Below, in pieces: positions 1 through 9,878 of a stretch of 64,000 nt of DNA (position 1 is the stretch's first letter; the number at the start of each line of letters is the position of its first letter). The DNA lies in contig OV121085.1 of NCBI GenBank assembly GCA_921293015.1, positions 25,433,911-25,497,910 on the forward strand, written 5' to 3'. The notes beneath the pieces were generated by a model. That model saw nothing but the letters and a program-made list of their open reading frames with translations. It was not told where the DNA came from and did no database searches. The position numbers were made by a program, and so were the translations under genes. The stretch is from Phorcus lineatus. Taxonomy: Eukaryota > Mollusca > Gastropoda > Trochida > Trochidae.

Positions 1-49
1 TTCTCCAACTATCATAGATTTACGTGAATGAAAAATGTTTTTGTTGTGA

Positions 50-497
50 ACAAATTATTAAAATTCTACTGCGAATCGCCCTCACGAAAACAGGCCCTCC
101 TATATAATAATTGAAGGAAATGCATCAAATTTGAAGGAAAACTGTGTCTAACTGAAGGAAAGCTTCAGGGCAAAAAACGCTGTAACCACTCAATTTCATC
201 ACAAAACTCTAGAACCCGATCGGTTCTTTGTTCAATAACACTTTCAATGCAGGCATGTACTACAAAAAGTCGCACAGTAAAATATTAAAACAATACTCAG
301 CGAAACTGGAGACTTTTCAAGTGACGCTATTTGGAGATCTGTTTGCTTCCGGTTTGCTGAGAACTATCACCGATGCTTACGCATTTGTTTCGTGATTAAG
401 CTGCGATTCCTTCCATTATGTAAGCGTTTACTTCAGTTAGGCACTTTTTTCCTTCATATTCGACGCATTTCCTTCAATTAAACTTTGGGGAGTCTCT
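50..497. mobile_element. Short TIR element built on GAAGGAAA repeats
   Basis: About 53 bp at 111-163, with the motif TTGAAGGAAATGC, recurs inverted at 427-480. Between them are about 260 bp with no coding potential. The outer edges and target duplication are not clear, so the limits are approximate. The arrangement fits a MITE or foldback element. No superfamily can be named. Confidence 0.5.
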
Positions 498-499
498 AA

Positions 500-1650
500 A
501 TTAGAGTCTTATATCCCCACGTTACCTGTTTTCGAGCATCACGTCTTTTCGAGCCCCTAAAACATGAGCATGGATTTCTATCAAAATATCCTTTAGAAAA
601 TAACTATGTGACGATATACTAAGGGAAGGGTAAAAAATTATCGGAAATAAATTTTTTCCTTGTGTGAGTCTGTAATTTCAGACATTAATATTATTCCGTT
701 AAAAGAAACATTGAATTCAACTAATACCGTTTAAAGTCATGTTTAAAAGCTACCAACATTCCAAACCATACATTAGCGAACAGTTTGATCTTATTTTTAT
801 TGAACAACATGAACTTCCTGACAAAAACACATGATTGGCATCGTGTGACATGTTATGTTAAACTGGCCGAGCGATCAACAGTTGGGGTCGTCTCATAAGC
901 GATCGGTCTATTTCTACCCGGTTTCGCAGGCCGCCAAAGAACGTCGGGTCGTTGATCAATGCATATATGCTGCCGCAATTGCAAGTTGAAAAGCTCTTGC
1001 AAAGTCAGATATCATCCCTAATTTAAATCAAAATACCTTTGTTGTCATCAAAATGAAAAAAAAGAAGAATTATTTGAACCATAAGATTTCATTTTCATAC
1101 GTATAAGGGTCTAAGGGTCTACAACTCAGATCTCTCGCATCACGGTCATCAAGACAAGTGGCACAGCAACAGATCATAGAGGACTATTGAATCGTTAATG
1201 GTATTCAATTATTAGCGATTTACGGTGTGTATATGTTGAATTTTATCAAAAGGTTTGTCTGATTACAAATTTTATCCACTTTGTTCATCAATTGAAACGA
1301 GCAAAGAGGACAACTGAAAGGATTTTTACGCAGGTGCGCGTTGATATGAAATTTTGAACATAAAGAAAAAAAATTTGAATCAAACTACACATCATTTACG
1401 TAAATGCAAATCATTATTCTTTAGTTAAAACTCAATAATTAGATGTTCTAATAAAAGAATAATTATCTAAAATTAATTGCCAAGAGAACAAATAATTATG
1501 ATGCCGACGGTCATATCATGTTGTCATATCATAACTTAACATGTGCTTATTACAAAAGGTTATTTTTTTCTGTTTTAGGAATTGTTTTACGCTTTCGAAA
1601 CTGATAAAGTATTTTGAATTTTTTAAATCGGCCCCTGAAAACCTAAGATC
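500..1650 (+). repeat. Left part of an old dispersed repeat, copy 1
   Basis: This segment aligns along its length with 28700-30470. Shared landmarks include ATTCCGTTAAAAGAAACATT-type sequence, TACCGTTTAAAGTCATGTTT, GACAAGTGGCACAGCAACA and the phrase AAATCGGCCC. The right part of the same repeat resumes at 7888-7988 and 8843-9015, because other elements were inserted later. No open reading frame of note is seen. It may be the body of the same element family as 27831-31243, whose long TIRs this copy lacks. Confidence 0.7.
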
Positions 1651-1857
1651 CGTGGAGCAACTATAGAATTGGTTCGCCATCTAGAATACGTATCCTAAAC
1701 CTAATGCTAACCCTAACAGTAACACTAACCCTAAACCTAAACCCTATTAAACTGAAAGGGAAATAATATTGAAGATGTTATATCGAAGAATACATAGACA
1801 TAAAGGTATGAATAGTAATTATGAAAATGGGTGGCGAACCAATTCTATAGTTGTACC
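1651..1857. mobile_element. 207-bp MITE with telomere-like core
   Basis: The inverted ends share CAACTATAGAATTGGTTCGC, at 1658-1679 and in reverse at 1832-1854. The direct repeat AGATC flanks it at 1646-1650 and 1858-1862. The paralogous repeat near 30455 lacks this insert. The core holds degenerate CCCTAA-type repeats. It is non-coding and non-autonomous. Confidence 0.65.
1684..1746 (+). repeat. Degenerate interstitial telomere-like repeats (CCCTAA type)
   Basis: About nine units of CCTAAA, CCCTAA or CTAACC are visible, interrupted by single changes. The TTAGGG-type repeat is the telomere repeat of many animals, including molluscs. Because the run lies inside a TIR element it is probably carried by that element rather than marking an old chromosome end. 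Confidence 0.6.
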
Positions 1858-2827
1858 AGATCTGTTGACTACCCAGCTAACAAAATTACGTTGTGAGGAC
1901 GTTGTCACAACGTTACGTTTACGTCTCTGGGACGTCAGCATAAAACGTCCTCGAAACATCCCTCGTGTGGAGTCGAAATAACGTCCCAACAACGTAATTT
2001 TGGACTTTCACACGACCTTAAAATAAAGTTCTCACAATGTTCAAGTAAAACGTTTACATGATGTTATCTAGTATAATAACGTCCCTAGCACGTCCCCTGT
2101 GTGGAGTCGAAAAAACATCCCCACAACGTATTCTTAATTCAAGGGTGCACACGATTTCCATATTAATCCAAACACAACTGGAAGTTAAAAGCAATATTAT
2201 GTTAGGCTGCACGTACCATATTTGTTTCAATAGAGGTTGGTCACTAATAAAAACGAATGTCGGAGAGTGAAATGAACACATTACCTTAATCATACCAAAT
2301 TAAAGGCATCGAGATGACCGAGTTTCTATTATAACAAATATGGTTATGAAATATTCGGGTTAGCTATACCATTACTAGATCTGGTCCATCATTTCAAAGG
2401 TAATTAAAAAAAAAAAAAACATACAGGGACAAACTATACAAAATTGTTTATTCAGTCTTAGAATATATAAGGGAAAATGTGTTTCTTCATTGTTCTCGCA
2501 CCAATGTACATGTTTCTTCACAGCGCTGTTCAGGAGCGGAGAAACTTTCTTTAAAATAAAAATAATGATAACCAGAAAACAAACTGTTCCATTTATAAAT
2601 CAAACACTGTATATTGATGGGCTTTTTGTATTTTATGTATTGAGCCTATCTTTTATTATTCAAATATATCGTGTTGTATTATTTCAAGTATTTCAATTCG
2701 TTTGAGCTCTGCTTTAATATACATATAAATCTTTATTTATCATTAGTGGGTACCTGAGAGTAGGATGAGTTCCCCTGTTTTGGATGGAGCCAGCTTTTAA
2801 TACTAAGATTCATGCGGGCTGTCTTAC

Positions 2828-2875
2828 TCTTCCCCGCCTCTCCGGTCCTCCGCCTCATCTACCTCTAGCAGCCCA
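2828..2875 (-). CDS. Candidate second exon of an unidentified minus-strand gene
   Basis: On the minus strand a pyrimidine-rich tract ending CACAG precedes base 2875 and a GTAAGA donor follows base 2828. Joined to the exon ending at 4784 it continues ATG-AG|T-GGG, giving a short acidic peptide start (MSGLLEVDEAEDRRGGE). An alternative donor, CAG|GTACCC, ends the exon at 2752 but would include an in-frame stop. No protein family is recognised and no further exon was found toward base 1. It lies inside the TA-flanked element, so it may be that element's own gene, a captured host fragment or chance. Confidence 0.25.
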
Positions 2876-3212
2876 CTGTGAAAAGAGAATTGAATATTTC
2901 AGAATATTGACACTACAATTTGATAGTTTTTCGTAAATTTACAATAAACTGATGTGGTACACTTATAGGCACAATAGTGTGCATACTTTCGAATATTGGT
3001 GACTTTATTGTAGTCATGTAGGTAGCTATTCCCGTTGACTTTAAAATGTTTCATAAACATAGAAGATAAATTGTATATGTTTATATGTTAAGGCCTGACA
3101 TTTAACTTATAATTAATAAAAGATTAATTAAAACTATTTTAGAAGCGTAGATTTACGCTCATTGTAATCACAGAAAGAAGTACATTAGGCCTACATTCAT
3201 GTACACTAACCA

Positions 3213-3388
3213 CAGGGTTTGGGAAAGGCAGGGGCCATGGGCCATTTTGCACATTGGGTGAAAAAATGGCCCATTAGAATTAGAAAGTTTACTATTGCTA
3301 CAAAGGGGGAATGGCCCATTCAAAATTTCTGAAAAAGATTGAAAGCCCCAAAATGGCCCATTAGCAAAGGTGTCTTTCCCAATCCCTG
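3213..3388. mobile_element. 176-bp MITE with CAGGG ends and AATGGCCCATT repeats
   Basis: The ends CAGGGTTTGGGAAAGGCA and TGTCTTTCCCAATCCCTG are imperfect inverses. The 6-bp TAACCA flanks it at 3207-3212 and 3389-3394. The interior has several copies of the palindrome AATGGCCCATT. CAGGG ends recall hAT-type elements but the duplication is shorter than the usual 8 bp. Confidence 0.7.
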
Positions 3389-3485
3389 TAACCATCTACG
3401 AATATTTGAAATATCTTGACATTCATAGACGTTTCCTAACGTTTATTCATCTAGATTTATGATTCAGTTTAACTTGCTGCTGGTT

Positions 3486-3557
3486 CACAAGTGCCTGTAA
3501 CAATTACCATATATATATATGGTATCTTTTACCTATAAATTGTTACAGGCGCTTGTG
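3486..3557. repeat. Near-perfect hairpin
   Basis: CACAAGTGCCTGTAACAATT at 3486-3505 pairs with its inverse at 3538-3557 with one mismatch. The loop begins with an ACCATATATATATATGGT palindrome. It is probably a foldback remnant. Confidence 0.7.
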
Positions 3558-3639
3558 TGCTGCTTATCTACTAAATAATTATAACTTCACCAACATGTTT
3601 GCATTGTTTAGGCCTACAGTGCTGTCAGGTAAAGCTACC

Positions 3640-4290
3640 CACCTAAGAGATATGTGTTCATTATTCCGATAACAATAGAGTATATGGGATGAAACCAATG
3701 TCACTGTTATAAAGTTTAGAGCTTTAATGATAATATTAATGTAAAATATACATGTTGAATTGTGTTTGTCAGTGACACTTTAAGTTTTCAAACGACTACC
3801 CTCCTACCTATTCCCACAAGTCGACATGTGTAGGCTAAAGATACGCACGCAGGGTTTGAATACACCTAACATTTCCATTATTATAGATTGGATATATATA
3901 TATATGATTATTATTAATAATAGATTTTAAAACTGTTTTCTGAAGTTTAGGTGAGGACAAACCGATAGTCAGATCAATATTTTGGTTCACGATGACAATT
4001 GTTATGTGGGAAGGCAAACTGTTTGATGACGACCTGTTTTGTAGGAATTTTGTCAGTTTTTACCAATTTGTGCCAGTAATCAACATTTAAATCTTTTTTA
4101 TCGTTCCCAAAACTTAATATCATCTTCCAAATTATCTAAAGACGCAATGAAATCAATCTGTTTTGTGCGTGTGCGTATCTTTACCCGACACGGCTGTATG
4201 AAACACAGATTTGTAAAATATCCAATGTATTATGTAATGTAATCACAGTGATCGCGGGTAAAGCTATGCACCCACGAGATGAAGGATCAT
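3640..4290. repeat. Weak inverted and direct repeats
   Basis: TAAAGATACGCACGC near 3836 is inverted near 4165-4183, and GGTAAAGCTA with following CCAC..GAGAT occurs at about 3629 and 4257. This suggests a decayed foldback element. The interior has no supported gene. Confidence 0.35.
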
Positions 4291-4783
4291 TTATTCAAAT
4301 ATTAGAAATAGTTAGGTTTAAATGACGCACTGCGTCATTCTAATAAACAATGGAACTGAATGTCGAACACAAAGCCTTCACTCAGTGAACTCGCAAACAG
4401 CTGATCGAAATACCTTTCAAACTCCGTGCAGCACTTGTGACAGACGCAGCGTAATCAAGCACGTAATGCTCTGCCATAACACTGTAAGGAGTTTGACCGT
4501 GTTTCTAGAGCCGAAACGGCGATAACAAAACTGGCTAGCAATGGTACTGTCGGTTAAATTAATGTGATATAACTAAAAATGTGTATACTATGGAAAACTT
4601 AGCTAGTCTGTTATATAATGCTATAGGACAATCAGCAGTATTTGCTTCTAATTTTTTATCACATCCTCCTATGTGCGAGGAAGTCTAGACTATGTATCAT
4701 AACGATGATCATAATTCAGAAGTGCGTAGAATGTATTAATTCTAATGATAGAAAGTATGCATAAAAGTTGTAAAACAACTTAC

Positions 4784-4860
4784 CTCATAGCTTTAGGAAG
4801 GATCGGAGAGACGCCAGTACCAATAACACGCAATGTGAACATTGATTTCCCACGGCGCCG
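4784..4860 (-). other. Candidate first exon of the unidentified minus-strand gene
   Basis: On the minus strand the sequence CTATGAG at 4790-4784 is followed by a strong GTAAGT donor. An ATG at 4788-4786 would be the start codon, split two bases into its second codon. The upstream edge is a guess set by the promoter-like block at 4850-4990. The only link to 2828-2875 is splice signals and an open frame. Confidence 0.25.
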
Positions 4861-4990
4861 TCAAACATGGCGGCGAAGTACTCGTTTGTGACGTAATCGT
4901 ACGACGTCATGTTTTATATGACGTCATGAGTATGTGTGATGGCGCGAAAATGGAGGCGGGTATTAAAATTTTTGAAGAATAGAAAAATAA
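4850..4990 (-). promoter_or_regulatory. CRE/YY1/E2F-like promoter block
   Basis: Within about 130 bp there are a perfect TGACGTCA (about 4919-4926), a second GACGTCAT (about 4903), an AAACATGGCGGC resembling a YY1 site (about 4864) and GGCGCGAAA resembling an E2F site (about 4941). The block is richer in GC than its surroundings. Such clusters are usual at animal promoters. A minus-strand splice donor lies just downstream at 4783. No recognised gene is attached. Confidence 0.35.
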
Positions 4991-5342
4991 TATCAGAAAT
5001 ATTTTAGATTATAGATAAAAATATTTGATGTCAAGTATGGCATGGGAGATTTTATATTGTTTAGTTTTTTTTATTTAAACTTTCACGCTTATTTTCGAAA
5101 TTCTTAAAGTATCCTTCAATAAAAAAAATCAATTGAAAGTCTTTTCCAAAATTTACTGGTAGTATTTATTTTTTAAAGAGATTCCAAGTGTGCCTACAAT
5201 AATCTTAATATTTTGGGGTGAAATGTACATCATATTGCGAATCAGTTGAGACAATTCTAAATTAAAAATTAAATTTCGCTGCCTTTCCTTGATAATTTGA
5301 GTAAGGAAATTCATTTATTAACATATGGCTTAATATAGATAA

Positions 5343-5772
5343 TCCAGCTATCCAGCGCCCAATAGCTTCTTCCAGAGATCAGAGCTACTTCTGAAGCAAA
5401 GGAACATTGTCCTACCAAGTAAAAAGAAAGCTGACTTCCAACAAACAGCCATCATGAATGACCAACCACCATGGATGTGGTCTCCTCCTTCCATAGAGTT
5501 GAATCTCCCAGACAAGGCATCCAAAAGGGAAATTTCAGAGCGATTGCATCAACTCTCTCTGGAACTCATTCATGAGAAGTATCAGGACCATTCAAAGATT
5601 TACACAGATGGTTCTCTCGACCTTTCTGCTGAGCGAGCAGGAGCGGGAATATATTTTCATTACTCTGGTGAAGAATGCATTATCCCACTTCCTCCCAGTT
5701 CCATCTTAGAGGCAGAGCTAGTTGCCATTGAAAGAGCTCTTCAAACAATAACAACAGCAGATGCACCTGATG
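5343..5772 (+). pseudogene. LINE ORF2, RNase H domain, first half
   Basis: The frame is open from 5343, just after the target duplication, and contains an internal ATG at 5454. It includes IYTDGSLD (first catalytic aspartate) and SILEAELVAIERAL (catalytic glutamate), standard RNase H1 landmarks. RNase H degrades the RNA strand of the cDNA hybrid during retrotransposition. The frame is broken by the insertion at 5773, which adds a stop codon within a few bases. The rest continues at 6663. Confidence 0.8.
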
Positions 5773-6662
5773 CAGTCTGATTAAAATCGACCGTGTTCCG
5801 AGGAATAAAAGTTTCAAAATATTGGGTCTATCGAGATTCGAACTCTATCTGCAGGGCTCCAGATAATTATTTTGACTCAGGGGTATTTTACTCCTCAAAA
5901 TAAAAATTGAGGAGTAAAATTTTCACATGAAATAAACTAGGAGTATTTCAAGGTTTATCGTTTTCAGATCCTCATTCCAAGTTTTTTTTCGATGTTAGTC
6001 GTTGATTATATTTTCCATACGTTTAAGCTGTTAATAAACGAGTGATTTATCAAATATAAAGTCGGTAATCTTTGTTTTCATACAGGTTGGCATCAAGTTG
6101 GCTACTATTCGAACCATTCGATCAGACATGTAGAAATAAAACATTTTTTTATGGTCACTCCTGAAAACAAATATCTGACTCGTATTCTTGGAAAGTTGTG
6201 CGTATTTGTCACTCATTGATTTCATTTTTAATGCGTATATATGAATTACCCGTGCGTATTTTACGCAGATACGCATCTTATCTGGAGCCCTGATCTGTCT
6301 AGGCTATCCTCTTCACTAGGTCTGAAGGCAGCCTCACTGCTCGCACGTGCCGACACCAGTTTAGCGCAGACAAAACCTAGTCAATAGCGAACCAATCACA
6401 TCATCGCGTTTAAAATAAAGATAGCGGCGATCAAGGTTAACGAATGGTAAATGGGAGTTACTTGCCCCTAGCTACTGATTTCGAATGCTTTTGCCGCATG
6501 CATTGTGATTGGTTAGCTTAGTTTACGCAAGAACGTGCGCTACAGTAGGGTGCGGTCAGACCTAGCGGAGAGGATAGCCTAGACAGATAGAGTTCGAATC
6601 TCGATAGACCCAATATTTTAAAACTTATATTCCTCGGAACACGGTCGATTTTAATCAGACTG
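5773..6662. mobile_element. 890-bp TIR element with 9-bp target duplication (MULE-like)
   Basis: The ends read CAGTCTGATTAAAATCGACC and its exact inverse, and the inverted match runs about 80 bp inward with few changes. CACCTGATG flanks it at 5764-5772 and 6663-6671. A 9-bp duplication with long TIRs is typical of Mutator-like elements; this is inferred from structure only, as no transposase is present. It carries a nested 441-bp element at 5852-6292. Removing it restores the RNase H reading frame exactly. Confidence 0.75.
5852..6292. mobile_element. 441-bp CAGGGCTCCAGATAA element, copy 1
   Basis: Perfect 15-bp TIRs CAGGGCTCCAGATAA lie at both ends, and ATCTG flanks it at 5847-5851 and 6293-6297. 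Excision restores the inner TIR of the host element. A second copy lies at 56567-56990. A minus-strand frame at 6031-6276 is open but has no recognisable domain. CAGGG ends are hAT-like. The flanking duplications (5 bp here, 7 bp there) are not the standard 8 bp. Confidence 0.75.
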
Positions 6663-7327
6663 CACCTGATGCCAAATATGTTATTCTCACAGACTCAAAG
6701 TCCTCGCTGCAAACACTTTCATCCTATAAGCCAACTGACTACTTCCACCTCTGCAGTGGGATCAATCAACTGCTGTCAGCAAATAAAGGAATGGTGACTC
6801 TCCAATGGATCCCTAGCCATGTTGGCACCTCAGGGAACGAAAAGGCAGATGTCCTGGCCAAGATGGCGGCAAACTGTGGACCAGTCAACAAACCAGTCGT
6901 AACCATTCCGCTGTTAATGGGTGTAGTGAAATTATCAACCAAACAGCTATGGGTAGAAAATTGGAACAATGGGTTAACCGGAAGACAATACCATCAAATA
7001 CAGTCTAAACCAAGCAGTGTTCGTTACACAAATGTGAATCGCAGGGATCAAGTCCTCCTCAGCCGAATAGAGTTAAATCACTATCCTTGCCAAAGCTTTC
7101 TGCACAAATTCAATCTAGCCACCAGTGCTGCCTGTCTACTGTGTGACTCAGGGGAGGAAACCATCCGCCATATCATCTTTGATTGTCAAGAACTTCAAGA
7201 TGCAAGGACATTTGACACTAGTGCTACCCTGTCTGAACTTCTGACAAATCAAAACAACTCATGGAAAACTATTGTGGACCTATTCAGAGAGAGGGAAAAG
7301 AGGATACGTGCCAGAGCGAACGGCTGA
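6663..7327 (+). pseudogene. LINE ORF2, RNase H domain second half and C-terminal zinc-knuckle-like motif
   Basis: This continues the frame broken at 5772. YVILTDSKSSLQ supplies the next catalytic aspartate, and QWIPSHVGTSGNEKADVLAK the conserved histidine, asparagine and last aspartate of RNase H. Further on, CLLCDSGEETIRHIIFDC fits the C-x2-C-x8-H-x4-C motif seen at the ends of many non-LTR retrotransposon proteins. The frame stops at 7325-7327, about 25 bp before the AAT tail. Confidence 0.8.
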
Positions 7328-7887
7328 TGCACGAACCTACTCAATAATAATAATATAGATAAAAATCAAGATCAAGACTGATTATAAAACATAACATTGA
7401 CAATTTTGATAAAAAAGAAAATATATAGAAATAACGTTCTTACAACGTTATAAGGATGTTGTACACCTACATATGTGAATGTTGTGAGGACGTCAAAGAG
7501 ACGTAATATTGAACGTTGTGAAAAGCTAGTAAAGTGACGTTACAAGAACCTTTCTTACTGTGAGTAATTCCAATTATTAAAACCACCACAATACTTATAC
7601 ATTACTGTTCCATAGGTTTTGACCTTCTTTATACAAGTAAGAAAATAGCAAAAGATTAAAGTGATATAATGTAAAATAATGAAATGTCCAAGTTTTACGT
7701 TCTTTCAACGTTATGAGGACGTTATCTTAAGAATTTATAACTTTACGTAATGTATAACGTTGTAAAAAGGGAGTGGAATAATGTTATACAATAACGTACT
7801 AATAACGTCCTGCCTGCATAATTATACGACGTTACCAAAACAGGACGTAAAAATAACGTTGTGAGAACGTCGCGTTTTAGCTGGGTA

Positions 7888-7988
7888 TGTCACAAAATCT
7901 GAGGGGCTCAAAAAGAGGTGACGTCACAAAACTCGCGATCAAATTGACCTCTTCGAAGTTAGGAGATTTTCTTGCAATATAAACAATT
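7888..7988 (+). repeat. Old dispersed repeat, copy 1, middle piece
   Basis: This short stretch between the TA-flanked element and the 854-bp element matches the area near 30485-30530. Shared features are a GTCACAA start and TTTTCTTGCAATA/TTTTCTTACAATA. It helps define the empty sites of both neighbouring insertions. Confidence 0.5.
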
Positions 7989-8842
7989 GGCTTGCAGTGA
8001 TTTCGTAGACAAAACAATTTCGTAGACAGTGATTTCGTAGACAGTATTAAATTTGTATTTCTAAGTCACTATTGACGATTATTTTAAATAATCTAACGTT
8101 TTTCTGTTTAATCTATAAGTATTTATCATAAAGTCTGCTAACTACAATGATTATGAATTAAGATATGGTGTATAAATGTATATATGCATGTATGGGAGAG
8201 GTATTCAGATAGGCTGCTAGCCTGTTTACCAATCCCTTTTTCTTTTCTGAAATAAATATTGTTTAAACCACAAATCTCCCTGAGGAGCTGACTGGCCGTG
8301 ATCCTCTCCTCTTGGTAGTTGTCTGACAGCTCGAAAAACTTGTTTGCTTTCATGCAATTGGATTAAAAAATTTTTGACTCAATATATTGTAAACAATTTG
8401 TAAAAACACGATTTGCTATAATAGCCGCGCTATTTGTTTTGATTGTCAGTGACTTACCGTCATTCATCTTCCCGGATGTATTCTCCTCTCTATGCTGGTG
8501 TTGATTGTGTAGTTGTTTATAAATATAATCATACTTACCTTAATTTATTTTATTAAAAGATCAAACAAGAACTAAAAGAATTGAAAACAACACACAAATA
8601 CTGGATTATACTTTAATCGTGTCAAAACTCAACAAAAATGACTATTTATAGTTTTTATTCACTTTATTTCTTTAATCGAACCTATTAGTGTTCTTATCCT
8701 TGAGTTTGATAAATAAAAGTTTGTTATTATTACCTATAATCCTATTTTTAAACCTGTCTACGAATTCACTGCTCGGTTTGTCTACGAATTAACCGGATTT
8801 CGTGTCTACGAAATGGTTTTGTCTACGAAATCACCGCATCCC
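7989..8842. mobile_element. 854-bp TIR element with TTTCGTAGAC repeats and 8-bp duplication (Merlin-like)
   Basis: AAACAATT flanks it at 7981-7988 and 8843-8850. The ends begin GG and share GTGATTTCGTAGACAAAAC in inverted orientation. The motif TTTCGTAGAC occurs three times near the left end and several times inverted near the right end. A GG start plus an 8-bp duplication is the pattern of Merlin elements; this is structural inference, since no transposase is present. It contains a relic LINE 3' end at 8195-8268. Confidence 0.7.
8195..8268 (+). repeat. Relic 3' end of a CR1/Jockey-type LINE
   Basis: The run from GTATTCAGATAGGC through GTTTACCAATCCC to AAATAAATATTGTTTAAACC resembles the 3' ends of the LINEs at 24962-25041 and 37650-37737, which share TTGCCAATCC and an AATATGTTTAAA terminus. 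It is therefore a very short 5'-truncated copy inside the 854-bp element. Confidence 0.55.
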
Positions 8843-9015
8843 AAACAATTAAGGGTAAATTATATCAAATTACGTAATTCAATAATAAAAATAAATGTTG
8901 ATAAGAGTTCGATAAGAATTAACTGTAAAAGATATTATTCTTTAACTATGTCGCTGTTTGTCTTAGGGGCTCGAAAACACCGTACGCGAGGTTATAGAGT
9001 TCACCTACAATACCC
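8843..9015 (+). repeat. Old dispersed repeat, copy 1, right part
   Basis: AGAATTAACTGTAAAAGATAT, then CTTAGGGGCTCGAAAACACC and GTACGCGAG match 30585-30660 with few changes. It ends near 9015, where homology to the 30-kb copy stops. Confidence 0.65.
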
Positions 9016-9697
9016 TCCATAATGCTTTACATTGAAAAAATGATATACATTCATTATACCTTACCACAGATTTTATGACTTGATTTATGTTAGAGCTGGT
9101 CGTGTTCACGCATAAGCATTTCTTGTGGTAAAGTCGGGTCAATATATTGCTGACACTACCATTTTGTTGTCAAAAATTGAGCATGACGCTAAACCGCATT
9201 TGTTTACATCCGGTTTCGATTCAATATTCTGAAGTAAGTTTTTAACGAAAAAAGGCTTTATATACTTTATTTCATTAGTTCGGTGTGTTATCAGACATAA
9301 GCAATATACATATCTATAAATCATAGGAAATAATGACTTAATAATGTTATTTATTTTAAGTGTTTCATAGTGACATATACTTTTTTTATTAGTTTCTATG
9401 AATCAGTTCTAATTTCGTTTTAAAGCTTTGTTTCTGAAATCACCCCTATTGAAATCGAAAACGAGGTTGTGGGAATCAGAAGCAAACGGCCATTTTAAAA
9501 GTCGGTTGGTTGAGTATTTACTTTTCAATCGACGATCATCTGAAGTCTCTTACCATTTTAGGACATATACACGGCCTAAAATCAGTCTATTGTCCTTTTT
9601 ACCTAACGTATATACGATATTTTATTAACAAACAAGTTGAGTTCCACCAAATTGTTCATTCAAACGAGGGAGCCATCCTTCGAACGCTCGTCCAAAG
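9016..9697 (+). other. Region upstream of akirin
   Basis: This interval should hold the promoter and 5' untranslated region of akirin. I see no TATA box that stands out. A GGCCATTTT motif lies near 9488. Short frames here look random. Confidence 0.3.
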
Positions 9698-9878
9698 ATG
9701 GCTTGTGGAGCAACACTCAAAAGAAGTCACGATTTCGATCCACTGCACAGTCCTAGCCAAGGAACTCCAAAAAGAAGAAGATGTATGCCAATGACCCTTT
9801 CCCCTTCCACGCCACCAACAAAGTCACATCAAGTTGCACCATCCCCATTTGCGGAGGTGACTCCGAAATATACGTCTG
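9698..9878 (+). CDS. akirin: Akirin exon 1
   Basis: Starts at the family-typical MACGATLKR and ends TCT-G|GTATGA. It encodes residues 1-60 plus the first base of Glu61, and holds the nuclear localisation motif and the conserved [12 protein letters not shown]. Confidence 0.95.

Larger units (their letters stand above)
5343..7350 (+). mobile_element. 5'-truncated I-like LINE carrying an RNase H domain
   Basis: Perfect 12-bp duplications TAATATAGATAA flank the copy at 5331-5342 and 7351-7362. The 3' end finishes in a short AAT/TAA run, as in I-clade non-LTR retrotransposons. The body is the C-terminal part of an ORF2: an RNase H domain then a CCHC-type cysteine-histidine motif. The copy entered the genome truncated before the reverse transcriptase and was later split by an 890-bp TIR element at 5773-6662. 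Confidence 0.8.
1872..7885. mobile_element. TA-flanked TIR element with ACGTT-rich ends, about 6 kb with nested inserts
   Basis: The ends are CCCAGCTAA at 1872-1880 and its inverse TTAGCTGGG at 7877-7885, each bordered by TA (1870-1871 and 7886-7887). The paralogous copy near 30478 has an uninterrupted GTTGACTACGTCACAA where this copy has GTTGACTA, the insert, then TATGTCACAA, which supports a TA target duplication. Both ends (1880-2140 and 7430-7870) are crowded with AACGTT/ACGTTGTGA motifs in opposite orientation. TA duplication is typical of Tc1/mariner and a few other superfamilies. No transposase was recognised, so the superfamily is open. It hosts a small MITE, a LINE fragment and possibly a promoter. 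Confidence 0.65.

Noticed and set aside
6031..6276. 81-codon minus frame in the CAGGGCTCC element
   Set aside because: The second copy at 56567-56990 does not keep it as one clear frame, so it is probably chance.
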